Below are positions 53,594 through 62,895 of a DNA stretch of 64,000 nt, piece by piece. This stretch comes from an uncultured Barnesiella sp. (GTDB lineage Bacteria > Bacteroidota > Bacteroidia > Bacteroidales > Barnesiellaceae_A): assembly GCA_944321085.1 (NCBI GenBank), contig CALUJY010000009.1:1-64000 (forward strand). The letters run 5' to 3'. The notes under the pieces are model-generated. The model did not search any database. It saw only the letters and a program-made list of their open reading frames with translations, and was not told the DNA's origin. Position numbers and translations under genes: made by a program. Within the stretch, counting starts at the first letter, position 1. The number at the start of each line of letters is the position of its first letter.

Positions 53594-55339
53594 TCAGTAG
53601 CATTCTACCAGAAATACATAAGGAGCTATCGTATCTATCAACTCGGTAGATGATAGCTCTTTTTGTTGTTGTACGGATGTAGATGCTATCCCGACCTGTT
53701 GCATGAGTTGTACCAAGTAAAACGATTTTACAGCCAGATTGGCGGTAAGCATCATATCATTCCATGTTAATAAGGCTGTTATGATACCTGCAATATTGCC
53801 TCTTTTGTCAAATACGGGACTGCCGCTGCTGCCGTGGTCTATGTCGAGCGACACCATATATTGCGATGGAGTCATACCGTTGATAGCCGTTATAATTCCT
53901 TGTGAAGCCTTTATCTCTTCACCTAATATAGGACTTTTCGGATAGCCGAGACAGTACACTTCTTCTCCTCGTTTCAGATTCTCCGATATAATATTGTAAG
54001 GCAGTTCTCCGAAGCCATCTATCTGACTGTCGTTTATTTTCAGTATTGCAATGTCGTTTATGCTATCGCTTGCCACTACCTCGGCTTTTATCGGCGATGG
54101 AAACCGATTGTCGGTGCTGAGTAGGTATATGGTATCGTGCCCTTTTATTACATGATGGTTGGTTGCCACATAGCCGTCGGCGTGAATGGCAAAGCCTGTG
54201 CCTGAACCTTCCGGCATGCTCAGAATATCGGTTTCATCGTCGGTTGCCTTCATCAGTATAATAGTAGAATGGTATGTGTTGAAATCTAAGATCAGTGTGT
54301 TGCCATGTAGTTCGGCAGATGAATTTTCCATTACAGCTCCTTCTGCGTCGTACCATGTCAGGTCGTAATAGCCCCAAGAGTTTGGTTTGAGTCTCCCTTT
54401 TACGGTCCCTTCCTGCCATCTTCCCGGATAGACCTTTGCGCCCGAGAGATAAATTATTTGGTATTCGTTACCATCGGCGATGATGCCCATGCGATATTTA
54501 CCTCCCATTTTCAGCTCGTTGTTTATTAACAGTTCGGTCTTGACGTCCCAAAAACCTTCGATGGGTGTGCACCGGTGTGAAGCAAAATAAGTTGCAAGTT
54601 CTGTCCTTGTTAGACCGGTGCGTATCGGCGTCTCTTTGGCATTGACGGTGATAATGGCATTGCTTACTTTCACTTTGGCTGCGCTGCCCAAGTACACGCC
54701 TGTATATCGGCCGAAGCAGGTAATGTTGTGTAATATTGTCCACGGGATGTCATTGTTGTCTCCTCCGCCTATCCACACTGTGTTATTGCGATATTGCAGC
54801 CAGAACCGTGGCGCATGAATGTTGGAGAGTGTCATCTCCATATAGTAACTTGTCCAAGGTGTGTGGTAGATGGTGTCGTTCCCGTTTACCGTTACCACGC
54901 GGTACTCCACGTCGATAATGCTATATACCGACTCTTCCGTGCCTTTGTTTCGCATCAGTACGGCATTATAGTGTTGCATGTCGCGCATGCCCCATACCCA
55001 ACCGTAAACAGGACTATGTACACGTTCTTTGGCCTTCTGCTTTTTACCCGTTTCGTCCCGGTAATATTGTGGATAGGCGGTGTATGGTTCGTTGTGACAG
55101 TTTTGCAGTTCGAGCGAGATGTCGAGGTCATAGTCGTCGGCGCCCACATCGAAAACATTTACCGTGTCGCTGTTTTGCAACATGTAATAGTCTGTCAGCG
55201 TACCGTGTTTGTCAACGTATGCTTCGCGAAAGTCGTTCTTTCCCGTCGTCCATCGTGGTTCTACGAGATAGGAGCGGGCAGTGGCATTTATCGTCGCCAG
55301 CAGTGCGAGGAGGAGAATAGCAAGTCGGTCAGTGTGCAT
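53594..55339 (-). CDS. secreted trypsin-fold serine protease with a large unassigned N-terminal region
   Basis: 581 aa with a signal peptide (MHTDRLAILLLALLATINATA). Residues of about 22-370 show no domain I recognise; they are rich in Tyr, Trp and Asn, as in beta-rich binding domains. The C-terminal part is an S1C (HtrA-like) protease: His in ATNHHVIKG near 393, Asp in SINDIAILKI near 428, and nucleophile in DHGSSGSPVFD near 505. No PDZ domain follows. ATG 55426 would precede the signal peptide by 29 poor residues, so 55339 is used. A -7 box TATTTTTG (complement of 55467-55474) lies upstream. Convergent with metY, 22 bp apart. Confidence 0.85.
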   Translation of the reverse strand: MHTDRLAILLLALLATINATARSYLVEPRWTTGKNDFREAYVDKHGTLTDYYMLQNSDTVNVFDVGADDYDLDISLELQNCHNEPYTAYPQYYRDETGKKQKAKERVHSPVYGWVWGMRDMQHYNAVLMRNKGTEESVYSIIDVEYRVVTVNGNDTIYHTPWTSYYMEMTLSNIHAPRFWLQYRNNTVWIGGGDNNDIPWTILHNITCFGRYTGVYLGSAAKVKVSNAIITVNAKETPIRTGLTRTELATYFASHRCTPIEGFWDVKTELLINNELKMGGKYRMGIIADGNEYQIIYLSGAKVYPGRWQEGTVKGRLKPNSWGYYDLTWYDAEGAVMENSSAELHGNTLILDFNTYHSTIILMKATDDETDILSMPEGSGTGFAIHADGYVATNHHVIKGHDTIYLLSTDNRFPSPIKAEVVASDSINDIAILKINDSQIDGFGELPYNIISENLKRGEEVYCLGYPKSPILGEEIKASQGIITAINGMTPSQYMVSLDIDHGSSGSPVFDKRGNIAGIITALLTWNDMMLTANLAVKSFYLVQLMQQVGIASTSVQQQKELSSTELIDTIAPYVFLVECY

Positions 55340-55787
55340 GATATGTGATGTTGGTGAAGTGGCGGAGCAAGCAGGCAAACTGTGTGCCGTTTCGTTGTTG
55401 CAGTATGTCCTGGCAGCGTATGGCATATAGTCATTCTCTGCCGGTATGCAATACCACTTCTATATGCAAAAATAGTAAATATGTTTCAATAAGAATGATG
55501 ACAGGTGCCTATAAAACGTTGGCGGTGCTAAGGTATTGTTGTAGTTACATCGATGTGTGTTGACTCGATAGATGCCTATGTGCCGGATGCGCTGCTCGGA
55601 GCGGCGGTAAGAGTCTCGTCGCTCCCGATTCTGTGTGTTGGAGAGGTTGCGTCGGCGCAGGTTATATATGAACAAGAATAGTCCGACGCCCATGGGAGCC
55701 GGACTATTCTTGTTTTTCTTTGGTCGCAGAGTGTATCGCTTGTGCATACAATCTGCTGTAAAGAATCGTTATACCTTACGCGGTATG
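55340..55787. other. 448-bp region between the protease and oxidoreductase operon
   Basis: It holds the protease -7 box (minus strand, 55467-55474) and a strong hairpin at 55671-55714. Nothing else is recognised. Confidence 0.55.
55671..55720. terminator. terminator-like hairpin past the 2-oxoacid oxidoreductase operon
   Basis: A 15-bp perfect stem (55671-55685 with 55700-55714). The T-tract (tttctttgg) lies on the plus strand, although the operon ending at 55788 is on the minus strand; on that side only ttcatatataa follows. It may work in both directions or end an unseen plus-strand transcript. Confidence 0.55.
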
Positions 55788-56336
55788 TCAACGTTTCATG
55801 GGAACAATGCTCTCCATTCCTTTGTAGATGGCTTGCTCGTTCATGGGTATGAGCTTGTGGTGACGCTCGGGTAACGATTTCTTTAATCCCTTTATTACGC
55901 TGTCCATAGTCACCATGGGGCACAGTTTCAGCAATCCGCCCAATACAATCATGTTGAAGGCTTTCGAATTGTTCATCTGTGCGGCAATCTCGGTGGCGTC
56001 TATGCAGTAGCATTCTATATCGGTACGGGTAGGGGGCGTTGTGATACCGTAGCTGTCGTAGATGAGTATTCCGCCGGGTTTCACTTTGTCTTCGAATTTG
56101 TCGAGCGACGGTTGGTTCAGTACGATAGCAATGTCGTATGAGTGCAGTACCGGCGACGAAATGCGTTCGTCGCTCAGTATGACGGTTACGTTGGCTGTAC
56201 CGCCGCGTTGTTCCGGTCCGTAAGCAGGCATCCATGTTACCTCTTTGCCTTCCATCAGACCCGAGTAAGCCAATATTTTACCCATCGAGAGGACTCCCTG
56301 TCCTCCAAATCCTGCAATGATTATTTCATGTGTCAT
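55788..56336 (-). CDS. 2-oxoacid:ferredoxin oxidoreductase, gamma subunit
   Basis: 182 aa. The gamma domain of the pyruvate/2-oxoacid ferredoxin oxidoreductase family: IIIAGFGGQGVLSMGKILAYSG at the start and MPAYGPEQRGGTANVTVILS, then LNQPSLDKFEDKVKPGG. Last gene of the delta-alpha-beta-gamma cluster (58509 to 55788), 18 bp after the beta subunit. Confidence 0.9.
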   Translation of the reverse strand: MTHEIIIAGFGGQGVLSMGKILAYSGLMEGKEVTWMPAYGPEQRGGTANVTVILSDERISSPVLHSYDIAIVLNQPSLDKFEDKVKPGGILIYDSYGITTPPTRTDIECYCIDATEIAAQMNNSKAFNMIVLGGLLKLCPMVTMDSVIKGLKKSLPERHHKLIPMNEQAIYKGMESIVPMKR

Positions 56337-56354
56337 AATGGTAGTTTTTACAGG

Positions 56355-57116
56355 TTATACATTTTTGAGGTCTCCCATGGGATACTCGGCAAACATGTGC
56401 TCTTCCATCCACGCATTGGCTTTGTCGGGCGACATCTTCCATCCCGTGTTGCAAGTAGAAACGATTTCTATAAGCGATGTGCCTTTCTTTGCCATCGAGT
56501 TCTCAAAACCTTGGCGTATGGCTTTCTTGGCTTTCCGGATGGCGGCCACATTGTGTACGCTTTGGCGTGTCACGTAGCATGCTCCGGCCAGCTTGGCTAC
56601 AAGCTCCGAGATATGCAGGGGGTAGCCGTTCAGTTCGGGCGTACGGCCATAGGGGCAGGTAGCTGTCACCATTCCTTCGAGGGTGGTAGGAGCCATTTGT
56701 CCGCCAGTCATACCGTAGATACCGTTGTTGATGAATATGATGGTAATGTTTTCGCCTCGGTTGCAAGCATGTATTGTCTCGGCTGTACCTATGGCTGCCA
56801 AGTCGCCGTCACCTTGGTAAGTGAAGACGAGTTTATTCGGGTTGAGGCGTTTGGCTGCTGTTGCAACGGCAGGAGCACGACCGTGGGCAGCTTCAATCCA
56901 GTCGACGTCTACATAGTTGTAGGCAAATACGGCGCATCCTACCGGCGATACCGCGATAGTGTCTTGCGTCATGCCCATTTCTTCTACGATTTCGGCAATC
57001 AGTTTATGCACAACGCCATGGCTGCAACCCGGGCAGTAGTGCATGGTATTGTCGTTGAGCAAGGTAGGCTTGCTATATACGAGATTTTCGGGTTTTATGA
57101 TTTCGTTTATATCCAT
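56355..57116 (-). CDS. 2-oxoacid:ferredoxin oxidoreductase, beta (TPP) subunit
   Basis: 253 aa. It binds thiamine diphosphate: HYCPGCSHGVVHKLIAE near the start, GDGDLAAIGTAE and NNGIYGMTGGQ form the TPP-Mg motif (GDG...NN), and HGRAPAVATAAKRL lies between them. It decarboxylates the 2-oxoacid; the acyl group goes to CoA and the electrons to ferredoxin. It lies between the alpha and gamma genes. Confidence 0.92.
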   Translation of the reverse strand: MDINEIIKPENLVYSKPTLLNDNTMHYCPGCSHGVVHKLIAEIVEEMGMTQDTIAVSPVGCAVFAYNYVDVDWIEAAHGRAPAVATAAKRLNPNKLVFTYQGDGDLAAIGTAETIHACNRGENITIIFINNGIYGMTGGQMAPTTLEGMVTATCPYGRTPELNGYPLHISELVAKLAGACYVTRQSVHNVAAIRKAKKAIRQGFENSMAKKGTSLIEIVSTCNTGWKMSPDKANAWMEEHMFAEYPMGDLKNV

Positions 57117-57142
57117 TGTTTTAGCTTTTTAGAGGTAGGCAA

Positions 57143-58222
57143 TTACATGAGTTTTTCTTTGATAGCTGCCAATACTTCGTCGGGGCTGGGTACGATGCCG
57201 CCCAAGCGGCCGAAGTGCTCGACGGGTAAACTGCAATTTACGGCAAGTTTCACGTCTTCTATCATTTGTCCGGCATTGAGTTCGGCTACCAATACGCCTT
57301 TCTTTCCCTTGGCCGTTTCGTTGATGGCGGCGTAGGGGAACGGCCACAGCGTAATCGGGCGCAAAAGTCCGAGTTTGATGCCTTCGGCTGCTGCCAACTC
57401 TATTGTCTTTTGGCAGATACGTGCCATAGAGCCGAAAGCGACCATCAGGTAGTCGGCGCCTTCGCAGTTGAGCTTTTCATAGCGTATCTCGTTCTCCTCT
57501 ATACGGCGGTATGTAGCTTGCAACTTGATGTTGCGTTGTTCCATGATGGCGGGGTCTAATTCAAGTGATGTGATAACGTTGCGCTCACGGTCGGGAGTGC
57601 GGCCTTGTGTAGCCCACGGCATTGTTTTGCGTATCTCTTCCTCGGTGCGGCGCGGACGGTAAGGCGGCAATACCACTTTTTCCATCATCTGTCCTATCAC
57701 GCCGTCGGCGAGTATCATGGCGGGATTGCGGTATTTGAAAGCAAGGTCGAAGCCCAATCCTACGAAATCGGCCATCTCTTGTACCGAGGCAGGTGCCAGC
57801 ACTATCAGGTGATAGTCGCCATGACCGCCGCCTTTGGTGGCTTGGAAATAGTCGGCTTGGCTCGGTTGGATGGTTCCCAGACCGGGACCTCCACGCATTA
57901 CGTTTACGACGAGGCACGGCAACTCGGCGCCTGCGCAGTACGAAATGCCCTCTTGTTTCAGGCTCACACCGGGGCTCGATGACGATGTCATGACGGCTTT
58001 GCCGCAGCTTGCACCGCCATATACCATATTGATGGCAGCAACTTCGCTCTCGGCTTGCAGTACTACCATGCCTGTATCTTCCCACGGCTTCAATGCCATG
58101 AGGGTTTCCATCACCTCTGATTGCGGAGTTATAGGGTAACCGAAATATCCGTCTGCTCCATATCGGATAGCGGCGTGTGCAATCGCCTCGTTACCTTTCA
58201 TCAATTTTACTTCTTCGCTCAT
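57143..58222 (-). CDS. 2-oxoacid:ferredoxin oxidoreductase, alpha subunit (VorB/KorA type)
   Basis: 359 aa. KLMKGNEAIAHAAIRYGADGYFGYPITPQSEVME opens the pyrimidine-binding domain, then VLQAESEVAAINMVYGGA, SSSSPGVSLKQEGISYCAGAE and VMRGGPGLG. The C-terminal transketolase-like domain runs to the end. Pipelines usually call this 3-methyl-2-oxobutanoate dehydrogenase VorB; 2-oxoglutarate (KorA) is equally possible from sequence alone. The frame is open to 58282 but MSEEVKLMKG (58222) is the family start. Confidence 0.9.
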   Translation of the reverse strand: MSEEVKLMKGNEAIAHAAIRYGADGYFGYPITPQSEVMETLMALKPWEDTGMVVLQAESEVAAINMVYGGASCGKAVMTSSSSPGVSLKQEGISYCAGAELPCLVVNVMRGGPGLGTIQPSQADYFQATKGGGHGDYHLIVLAPASVQEMADFVGLGFDLAFKYRNPAMILADGVIGQMMEKVVLPPYRPRRTEEEIRKTMPWATQGRTPDRERNVITSLELDPAIMEQRNIKLQATYRRIEENEIRYEKLNCEGADYLMVAFGSMARICQKTIELAAAEGIKLGLLRPITLWPFPYAAINETAKGKKGVLVAELNAGQMIEDVKLAVNCSLPVEHFGRLGGIVPSPDEVLAAIKEKLM

Positions 58223-58281
58223 ATTGTGTTTTCCTTTGTAGTTGTCATTATATTGCATTTTGCCCGGGGCGCATGCGTTCA

Positions 58282-58509
58282 TTACAATTTCACTTTATAT
58301 ACCGATATACAACCGTCGGGGCATACGATGCCACAGCTTGCGCATCCTATGCAATCGTCGGGATTTTGCATAAAGGCATAGTGATAGCCCTTGTTGTTCA
58401 CTTTTTGGGGTTGTAGCGCCAGCACTTTCGACGGGCAGGCTACTACGCACAGGTTGCATCCTTTGCAACGTTCTGTGTTTACGATGATAGCTCCTTTGAT
58501 TTTTGCCAT
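58282..58509 (-). CDS. 2-oxoacid:ferredoxin oxidoreductase, delta subunit (2x[4Fe-4S] ferredoxin)
   Basis: 75 aa with two 4Fe-4S motifs: CKGCNLCVVACP and CIGCASCGIVCPDGC. It passes electrons from the catalytic subunits to free ferredoxin. First gene of the four-gene operon. I saw no TAnnTTTG box between it and the rnf terminator, so the promoter is unclear. Confidence 0.92.
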   Translation of the reverse strand: MAKIKGAIIVNTERCKGCNLCVVACPSKVLALQPQKVNNKGYHYAFMQNPDDCIGCASCGIVCPDGCISVYKVKL

Positions 58510-58602
58510 AGTTCAGGTTATTATGATTGTAAACTCTATCGCTTTTACAATGGCGGCTCTTCGGCTTTCGGCTTGGGTCGCCGCTATTGTGTGTTTTCAT
58601 TT

Positions 58603-58662
58603 TCCGGTAAAAAACAAAACGTTAACTCCTTGTCGCTACAACATCGCGCAAGAGTTAACGTT
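58603..58662 (-). terminator. terminator of the rnf operon
   Basis: aacgttaactc pairs with gagttaacgtt (11 bp, 58618-58628 with 58652-58662) over a 23-nt loop. On the minus strand it is followed by ttgttttttacc. It lies about 58 bp past the rnfA stop. Confidence 0.75.
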
Positions 58663-58719
58663 CCAGTTCGTGTGTAAAGTTATAAAAACTTTTTTATTCT
58701 ATGTCGTCAACATAAGAAA

Positions 58720-59301
58720 TTAACCGATTTTAATACCCGAGAAGCCCATAAAAGCCATGGCCAGAAGTCCGGCTGTTACCAAGGCTATCGGCATACCCTT
58801 CATCGCTTTGGGAACGGTGGTGAGGGCAAGCTGCTCGCGGATACCGGCAAAGATGGTGAGTGCCAGTGTGAAGCCTAATGCCGTAGAGATGGCAAACACG
58901 GTCGATTCCAACAGTGTGAAATTTTTCTGTATTACCATGATGGCCACGCCCAGTATTGTACAGTTGGTCGTTATCAGGGGCAAGAATACGCCTAATGCCT
59001 GATAGAGCGACGGCGATACTTTTTTGAGGATGATTTCGAGCATCTGCACCAATGCGGCTATCACGAGGATAAACGCGATGGTCTGCATGAATGCGAGGCC
59101 GAAAGGTTCCAACAGATAGATTTGCAGCAAATAGGTTACTATCGTCGCCAGCAGCATCACGAACGTAACGGCGGCTCCCATACCTAAGGCCGAGTCTATC
59201 TTTTTCGACACGCCCAAGAAGGGGCAGATGCCGAGGAATTGCGATAATACAATGTTATTGACAAAAATCGCGGTGACTAAAATAGATATATAGGTAAGCA
59301 T
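58720..59301 (-). CDS. rnfA: ion-translocating ferredoxin:NAD oxidoreductase subunit RnfA
   Basis: 193 aa with six membrane helices. [35 protein letters not shown] is the RnfA/NqrE start; [23 protein letters not shown] holds the conserved half-helix cysteine thought to bind the membrane iron-sulfur centre with RnfE. Last gene of rnfBCDGEA, 2 bp after rnfE. Confidence 0.95.
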   Translation of the reverse strand: MLTYISILVTAIFVNNIVLSQFLGICPFLGVSKKIDSALGMGAAVTFVMLLATIVTYLLQIYLLEPFGLAFMQTIAFILVIAALVQMLEIILKKVSPSLYQALGVFLPLITTNCTILGVAIMVIQKNFTLLESTVFAISTALGFTLALTIFAGIREQLALTTVPKAMKGMPIALVTAGLLAMAFMGFSGIKIG

Positions 59302-59303
59302 CT

Positions 59304-59888
59304 TTATTTCGTTTTAAGTTTGTTGATAATCGCAATAAGGAAGCCTAACGCAATGAACGCGCCCGGTGCAAGAATAAATATAAGTGCGCCGAAGTCTTCT
59401 GGGAAGACGGTGAGATTGAATATCTTGCCTGTTCCCAACAGTTCGCGCACAGCACCCAGCAGTGTCAGCGCAATCGTAAAGCCGAGTCCTATGCCAATGC
59501 CGTCGAAGAGCGAGTCGAGCGGGTTATGCTTGGCAGCGTATGCCTCGGCACGTCCCAAGATAATGCAGTTTACGACAATAAGCGGAATGAAGAGACCTAA
59601 GCTCTGGTACAATGCAGGTGTGTAGGCTTGCATGCAAAGCTGCAAGATGGTGACAAAAGCAGCTATCACTACGACATACGACGGGATGCGCACTTTGTCG
59701 GGGATGAAACCCTTAATGGCGGCGATGGCGACGTTGGAACACATCAGCACGAACATCGTCGATAGTCCCATACCCATGCCGTTGATGGCAGAGGTAGTCG
59801 TTCCCAATGTGGGGCACATGCCCAGCAAAAGGACAAAGGTGGGATTTTCGGTAATTATACCGTTGAGTATGATTTTCAATTTGTTCAT
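59304..59888 (-). CDS. rnfE: Rnf complex subunit RnfE
   Basis: 194 aa with six membrane helices, a paralogue of RnfA with inverted topology. [28 protein letters not shown] and [23 protein letters not shown] are the paired half-helix motifs. The frame opens at 59912, but [10 protein letters not shown] at 59888 is the natural start. Confidence 0.95.
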   Translation of the reverse strand: MNKLKIILNGIITENPTFVLLLGMCPTLGTTTSAINGMGMGLSTMFVLMCSNVAIAAIKGFIPDKVRIPSYVVVIAAFVTILQLCMQAYTPALYQSLGLFIPLIVVNCIILGRAEAYAAKHNPLDSLFDGIGIGLGFTIALTLLGAVRELLGTGKIFNLTVFPEDFGALIFILAPGAFIALGFLIAIINKLKTK

Positions 59889-59908
59889 AACCTTATCTCT
59901 TTTTCGTT

Positions 59909-60544
59909 TCACATTGTGCTGTTTGCAGCGGTTGCATGGACAGAGCTGCCCGACGTGGCGTCTGTGCTGTTACCTTTATAGGCTTCGTAGGCGTGGCGTA
60001 GCGTCTCCAAGAAAGCTCGCGACGAGATAGTGGCTGCGGTGATGGCATCTATATCACCACCGTCTTTCGATACGGTCAGGTTGCAGTGTCCCGGATTTTT
60101 CCCCAACACACTTTGACGGTTCTTGTCGGTGCGGAACCAATCGTTCATTTTAGAGCCCAAGCCCGGGGTCTCGGCATGGCTCAACACACTGTAATTGAGT
60201 ATTGTGCCTTCATTGTCGAAGCCTACCATTACGGCTATTTCACCGCCGAAGCCGTTTGGCGATGTGGCGCGTACGGCAGCGCCTACCGGTTCTCCGCCTT
60301 TGGTAGCGGGAAATACGGTAACGGTGAGGCCGTCTGCGGTAGTTACTTCGTAGCTCTCTTGCGAGGGCGAGTTATCGAACTCGGGAGCCACCATGCGTAT
60401 GGCGTTTTCTTGTGCCGCAATGTTGGCCTGCTCGATGGGTTCTTTCGTTATCTTATAGATGTAGCCGAGGGCTGCTCCCGTAATAACGGATACGGCGGTC
60501 AGTACGACAACCATATTAAGAAGTGTCGATTCTTTATTTGCCAT
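59909..60544 (-). CDS. rnfG: Rnf complex subunit RnfG (covalent FMN)
   Basis: 211 aa: one N-terminal membrane helix, then the periplasmic FMN-binding domain. The flavinylation motif is DAITAATISS, a variant of the usual [ST]GAT core; the second threonine is the expected FMN attachment site. An alanine- and threonine-rich tail follows. The start overlaps the rnfD stop by 11 bp. Confidence 0.93.
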   Translation of the reverse strand: MANKESTLLNMVVVLTAVSVITGAALGYIYKITKEPIEQANIAAQENAIRMVAPEFDNSPSQESYEVTTADGLTVTVFPATKGGEPVGAAVRATSPNGFGGEIAVMVGFDNEGTILNYSVLSHAETPGLGSKMNDWFRTDKNRQSVLGKNPGHCNLTVSKDGGDIDAITAATISSRAFLETLRHAYEAYKGNSTDATSGSSVHATAANSTM

Positions 60545-61517
60545 TTTTCACTACCTCCCCAAATCGTTTAGGTTTCATATAATTGTTGATTAGCGGCGTT
60601 ACGCCGTTCATGATAAAGATGGCAAACGACATGCCCTCGGGGTAAGCACCCCACAGACGTATCACCATGGTGATGATACCTATCAGTATGCCATAGAGTA
60701 CCATGCCGCCTTTGGTCATAGGCGAGGTCACATAGTCGGTTGCCATGAAGATGGCTCCCAAGAGTACACCACCCGAGAGAACGTGCATCTCGGCAAGTTT
60801 TGCGGCATATTCCACGCCGTTGCCTATTCCTGCCAAGAAGGCAAAAACAGCTACTGTGGCTATGATACATACCGGAATGTGCCATGTGATGATGCGTTTC
60901 CATAACATGTAGGCAAAGCCTATCAGCAGTGCTATGGCGCTCACTTCGCCCAAGCTGCCGCCGATGTTACCTATCAGGTGTTGGGTTGCGTCGAGCCCTG
61001 CCAAGCTCTCGGCACTGCCGTATTTGAGTATGCTCAATGTCGTGGCGCCCGTTTCGGCATCGAGGCTCATGGGGAGTGTCGATGGAATCGGCCATGTGGT
61101 CATTTGTGCGGGGAACGAGATGAGCAGGAAGATACGTCCTGCAAGAGCGGGGTTGAAGATGTTGTTGCCCAATCCGCCGAATGCCATTTTGGCGACGCCT
61201 ATGGCAAACAGCGCACCTAGTACGACTATCCATAACGGAAGGTTCGAGGGCAGGTTGAAGGCGAGCAGCACACCTGTGAGGATGGCCGAGCCGTTGCTTA
61301 TCGTGGGCTCTTCCTTCAACAAGAATTTTTGTATGAGATATTCGAATACAACGCACGATACTACCGACGTAAGGGTTACTAAAAGAGCCCCTAAGCCAAA
61401 GAAGTAGAGCGATACGAGAAATGCCGGTATGAGGGCTATCAATACACCGTACATACATTGCGGCGTGCTTATGCCGCTGTGTATATGGGGTGATGGCGAT
61501 ACTACTAATTTGTTCAT
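60534..61517 (-). CDS. rnfD: Rnf complex subunit RnfD (covalent FMN)
   Basis: 327 aa with nine or ten membrane helices. SPHIHSGISTPQCMYGVLIALIPA is the RnfD/NqrB start, AFGGLGNNIFNPALAGRIFLL a conserved loop, and ETGATTLS holds the flavinylated threonine. It forms the membrane ion path with RnfA and RnfE. Confidence 0.95.
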   Translation of the reverse strand: MNKLVVSPSPHIHSGISTPQCMYGVLIALIPAFLVSLYFFGLGALLVTLTSVVSCVVFEYLIQKFLLKEEPTISNGSAILTGVLLAFNLPSNLPLWIVVLGALFAIGVAKMAFGGLGNNIFNPALAGRIFLLISFPAQMTTWPIPSTLPMSLDAETGATTLSILKYGSAESLAGLDATQHLIGNIGGSLGEVSAIALLIGFAYMLWKRIITWHIPVCIIATVAVFAFLAGIGNGVEYAAKLAEMHVLSGGVLLGAIFMATDYVTSPMTKGGMVLYGILIGIITMVIRLWGAYPEGMSFAIFIMNGVTPLINNYMKPKRFGEVVKNGK

Positions 61518-61540
61518 GATATTTCTCTTGTGTTAGGTGG

Positions 61541-62881
61541 TTACTTTTTGTTGGCTGCGTTGCGGGCACGTATGATACCCATTACTTGTCCTTTCCCTTG
61601 TCGTATGTAGTCGAGCAACGGACGGTGAGCCGGGCACGAGAAGGTGCAACAGCCGCATTCTATGCAATCGTATATGTGCCCTTTCTCGGCAATTTCCATG
61701 TTGCCTGCCATGGTGGATTTGGCCAGCAGGTAGGGTTCGAGACCCATCGGGCAGGCGCTTACGCATTTGGCGCATCTGATGCAGGGCGATGGAGCCGTGC
61801 GGTGTGCCTCGCTTTCGTTGATGACAAGGATGCCCGACGTACCTTTGCCCGTGGGCGTTTCTACGTTGGCGGTGGCTTTACCCATCATCGGTCCGCCCAA
61901 GACAATCTTGCCGGTGTCCTCGGGTATGCCACCTGCGGCTTCGAGCAGCATCGATATGGGGGTACCGATACGAGACAAAAGGTTGCCCGGATGGGTCAAC
62001 GACTTGCCTGTGACGGTTACGACGCGTTCTATCAGCGGTTTGTGCTTTTGTACAGCCTCATATACGGCATACGCGGTGGCTACGTTTTGCACGATGGCAC
62101 CCGTCGATACAGGCAGCGCACCGCTGGCAACCTGACGGCGCAAGATGGCGTCGATGAGTTGTTTCTCGCCTCCTTGCGGGTAACGGCAAGCCAATGCTAC
62201 GACTTCGACACCCTTGTGGGCGTGGGCTTTTTCCGTGAGCAGGGCGATGGCATCGGGCTTGTTGGCCTCGATACCGATGAAGGTGCGTGTTACGTTCACG
62301 GCTTTCATCAGCAACTCTATGCCCACCATTATTTCGTCGGCTTTGGCCATCATCAGTGCGTGGTCGTTGGTGAGGTAGGGCTCGCACTCTACGGCGTTGA
62401 TGATGAGTACCTCGGCTTTCATTGTCGGTGGAGGGCACAATTTCACTTTCGTGGGGAAGGTTGCACCGCCCAAGCCTACGATACCCATTTCTTCTATACA
62501 GTTTACGATAGCGGCAGCGTCAAGGTCGCAAGTCGTTACAAGCGTTTCGCTGCGGTCGATGCTCTCTTCCCATTCGTCGCCTTCTACATCTATGAAGATG
62601 GCCGGTTTCTTGTAGCCTGTGCCATCGGCAATGACATCTATCTTGGCTACCGTACCCGAGTAGGGCGAGTGTATGTTGGCCGATACGAAACCGCCGGCTT
62701 TTGCGATGAGAGTGCCTACTTTTACTTTGTCGCCTTTTGCTACGATGCACTGGGCTGGCGCACCTATGTGTTGCGACAGTAATATGGCTGCCTGCTTGGG
62801 CAGTCCTACCGGCGTGATAGGTTGGCCGGCTGTCAGTTTATTTCCTTGGGGATGTACTCCGCCTATTCTGAATGTTTTCAT
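61541..62881 (-). CDS. rnfC: Rnf complex subunit RnfC (NADH/FMN, 2x[4Fe-4S])
   Basis: 446 aa. N-terminal RnfC barrel (GGVHPQGNKLTAGQPI), flavin/NADH-binding MGIVGLGGATFPTKVKL, SLBB-like middle, and two 4Fe-4S motifs near the end: CIRCAKCVSACPMG and CIECGCCTFSCPAH. It is the soluble subunit that exchanges electrons with NAD+. It is of the short RnfC type without a long C-terminal repeat tail. Confidence 0.95.
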   Translation of the reverse strand: MKTFRIGGVHPQGNKLTAGQPITPVGLPKQAAILLSQHIGAPAQCIVAKGDKVKVGTLIAKAGGFVSANIHSPYSGTVAKIDVIADGTGYKKPAIFIDVEGDEWEESIDRSETLVTTCDLDAAAIVNCIEEMGIVGLGGATFPTKVKLCPPPTMKAEVLIINAVECEPYLTNDHALMMAKADEIMVGIELLMKAVNVTRTFIGIEANKPDAIALLTEKAHAHKGVEVVALACRYPQGGEKQLIDAILRRQVASGALPVSTGAIVQNVATAYAVYEAVQKHKPLIERVVTVTGKSLTHPGNLLSRIGTPISMLLEAAGGIPEDTGKIVLGGPMMGKATANVETPTGKGTSGILVINESEAHRTAPSPCIRCAKCVSACPMGLEPYLLAKSTMAGNMEIAEKGHIYDCIECGCCTFSCPAHRPLLDYIRQGKGQVMGIIRARNAANKK

Positions 62882-62895
62882 ACTGGATAAAGCTC

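Noticed and set aside
56142-57335. 397-codon plus-strand ORF
   Set aside because: Antisense to the beta subunit and parts of the alpha and gamma subunits of the oxidoreductase; no motif of its own.
61586-62782. 398-codon plus-strand ORF
   Set aside because: Antisense to rnfC, whose cluster motifs and operon context are clear.
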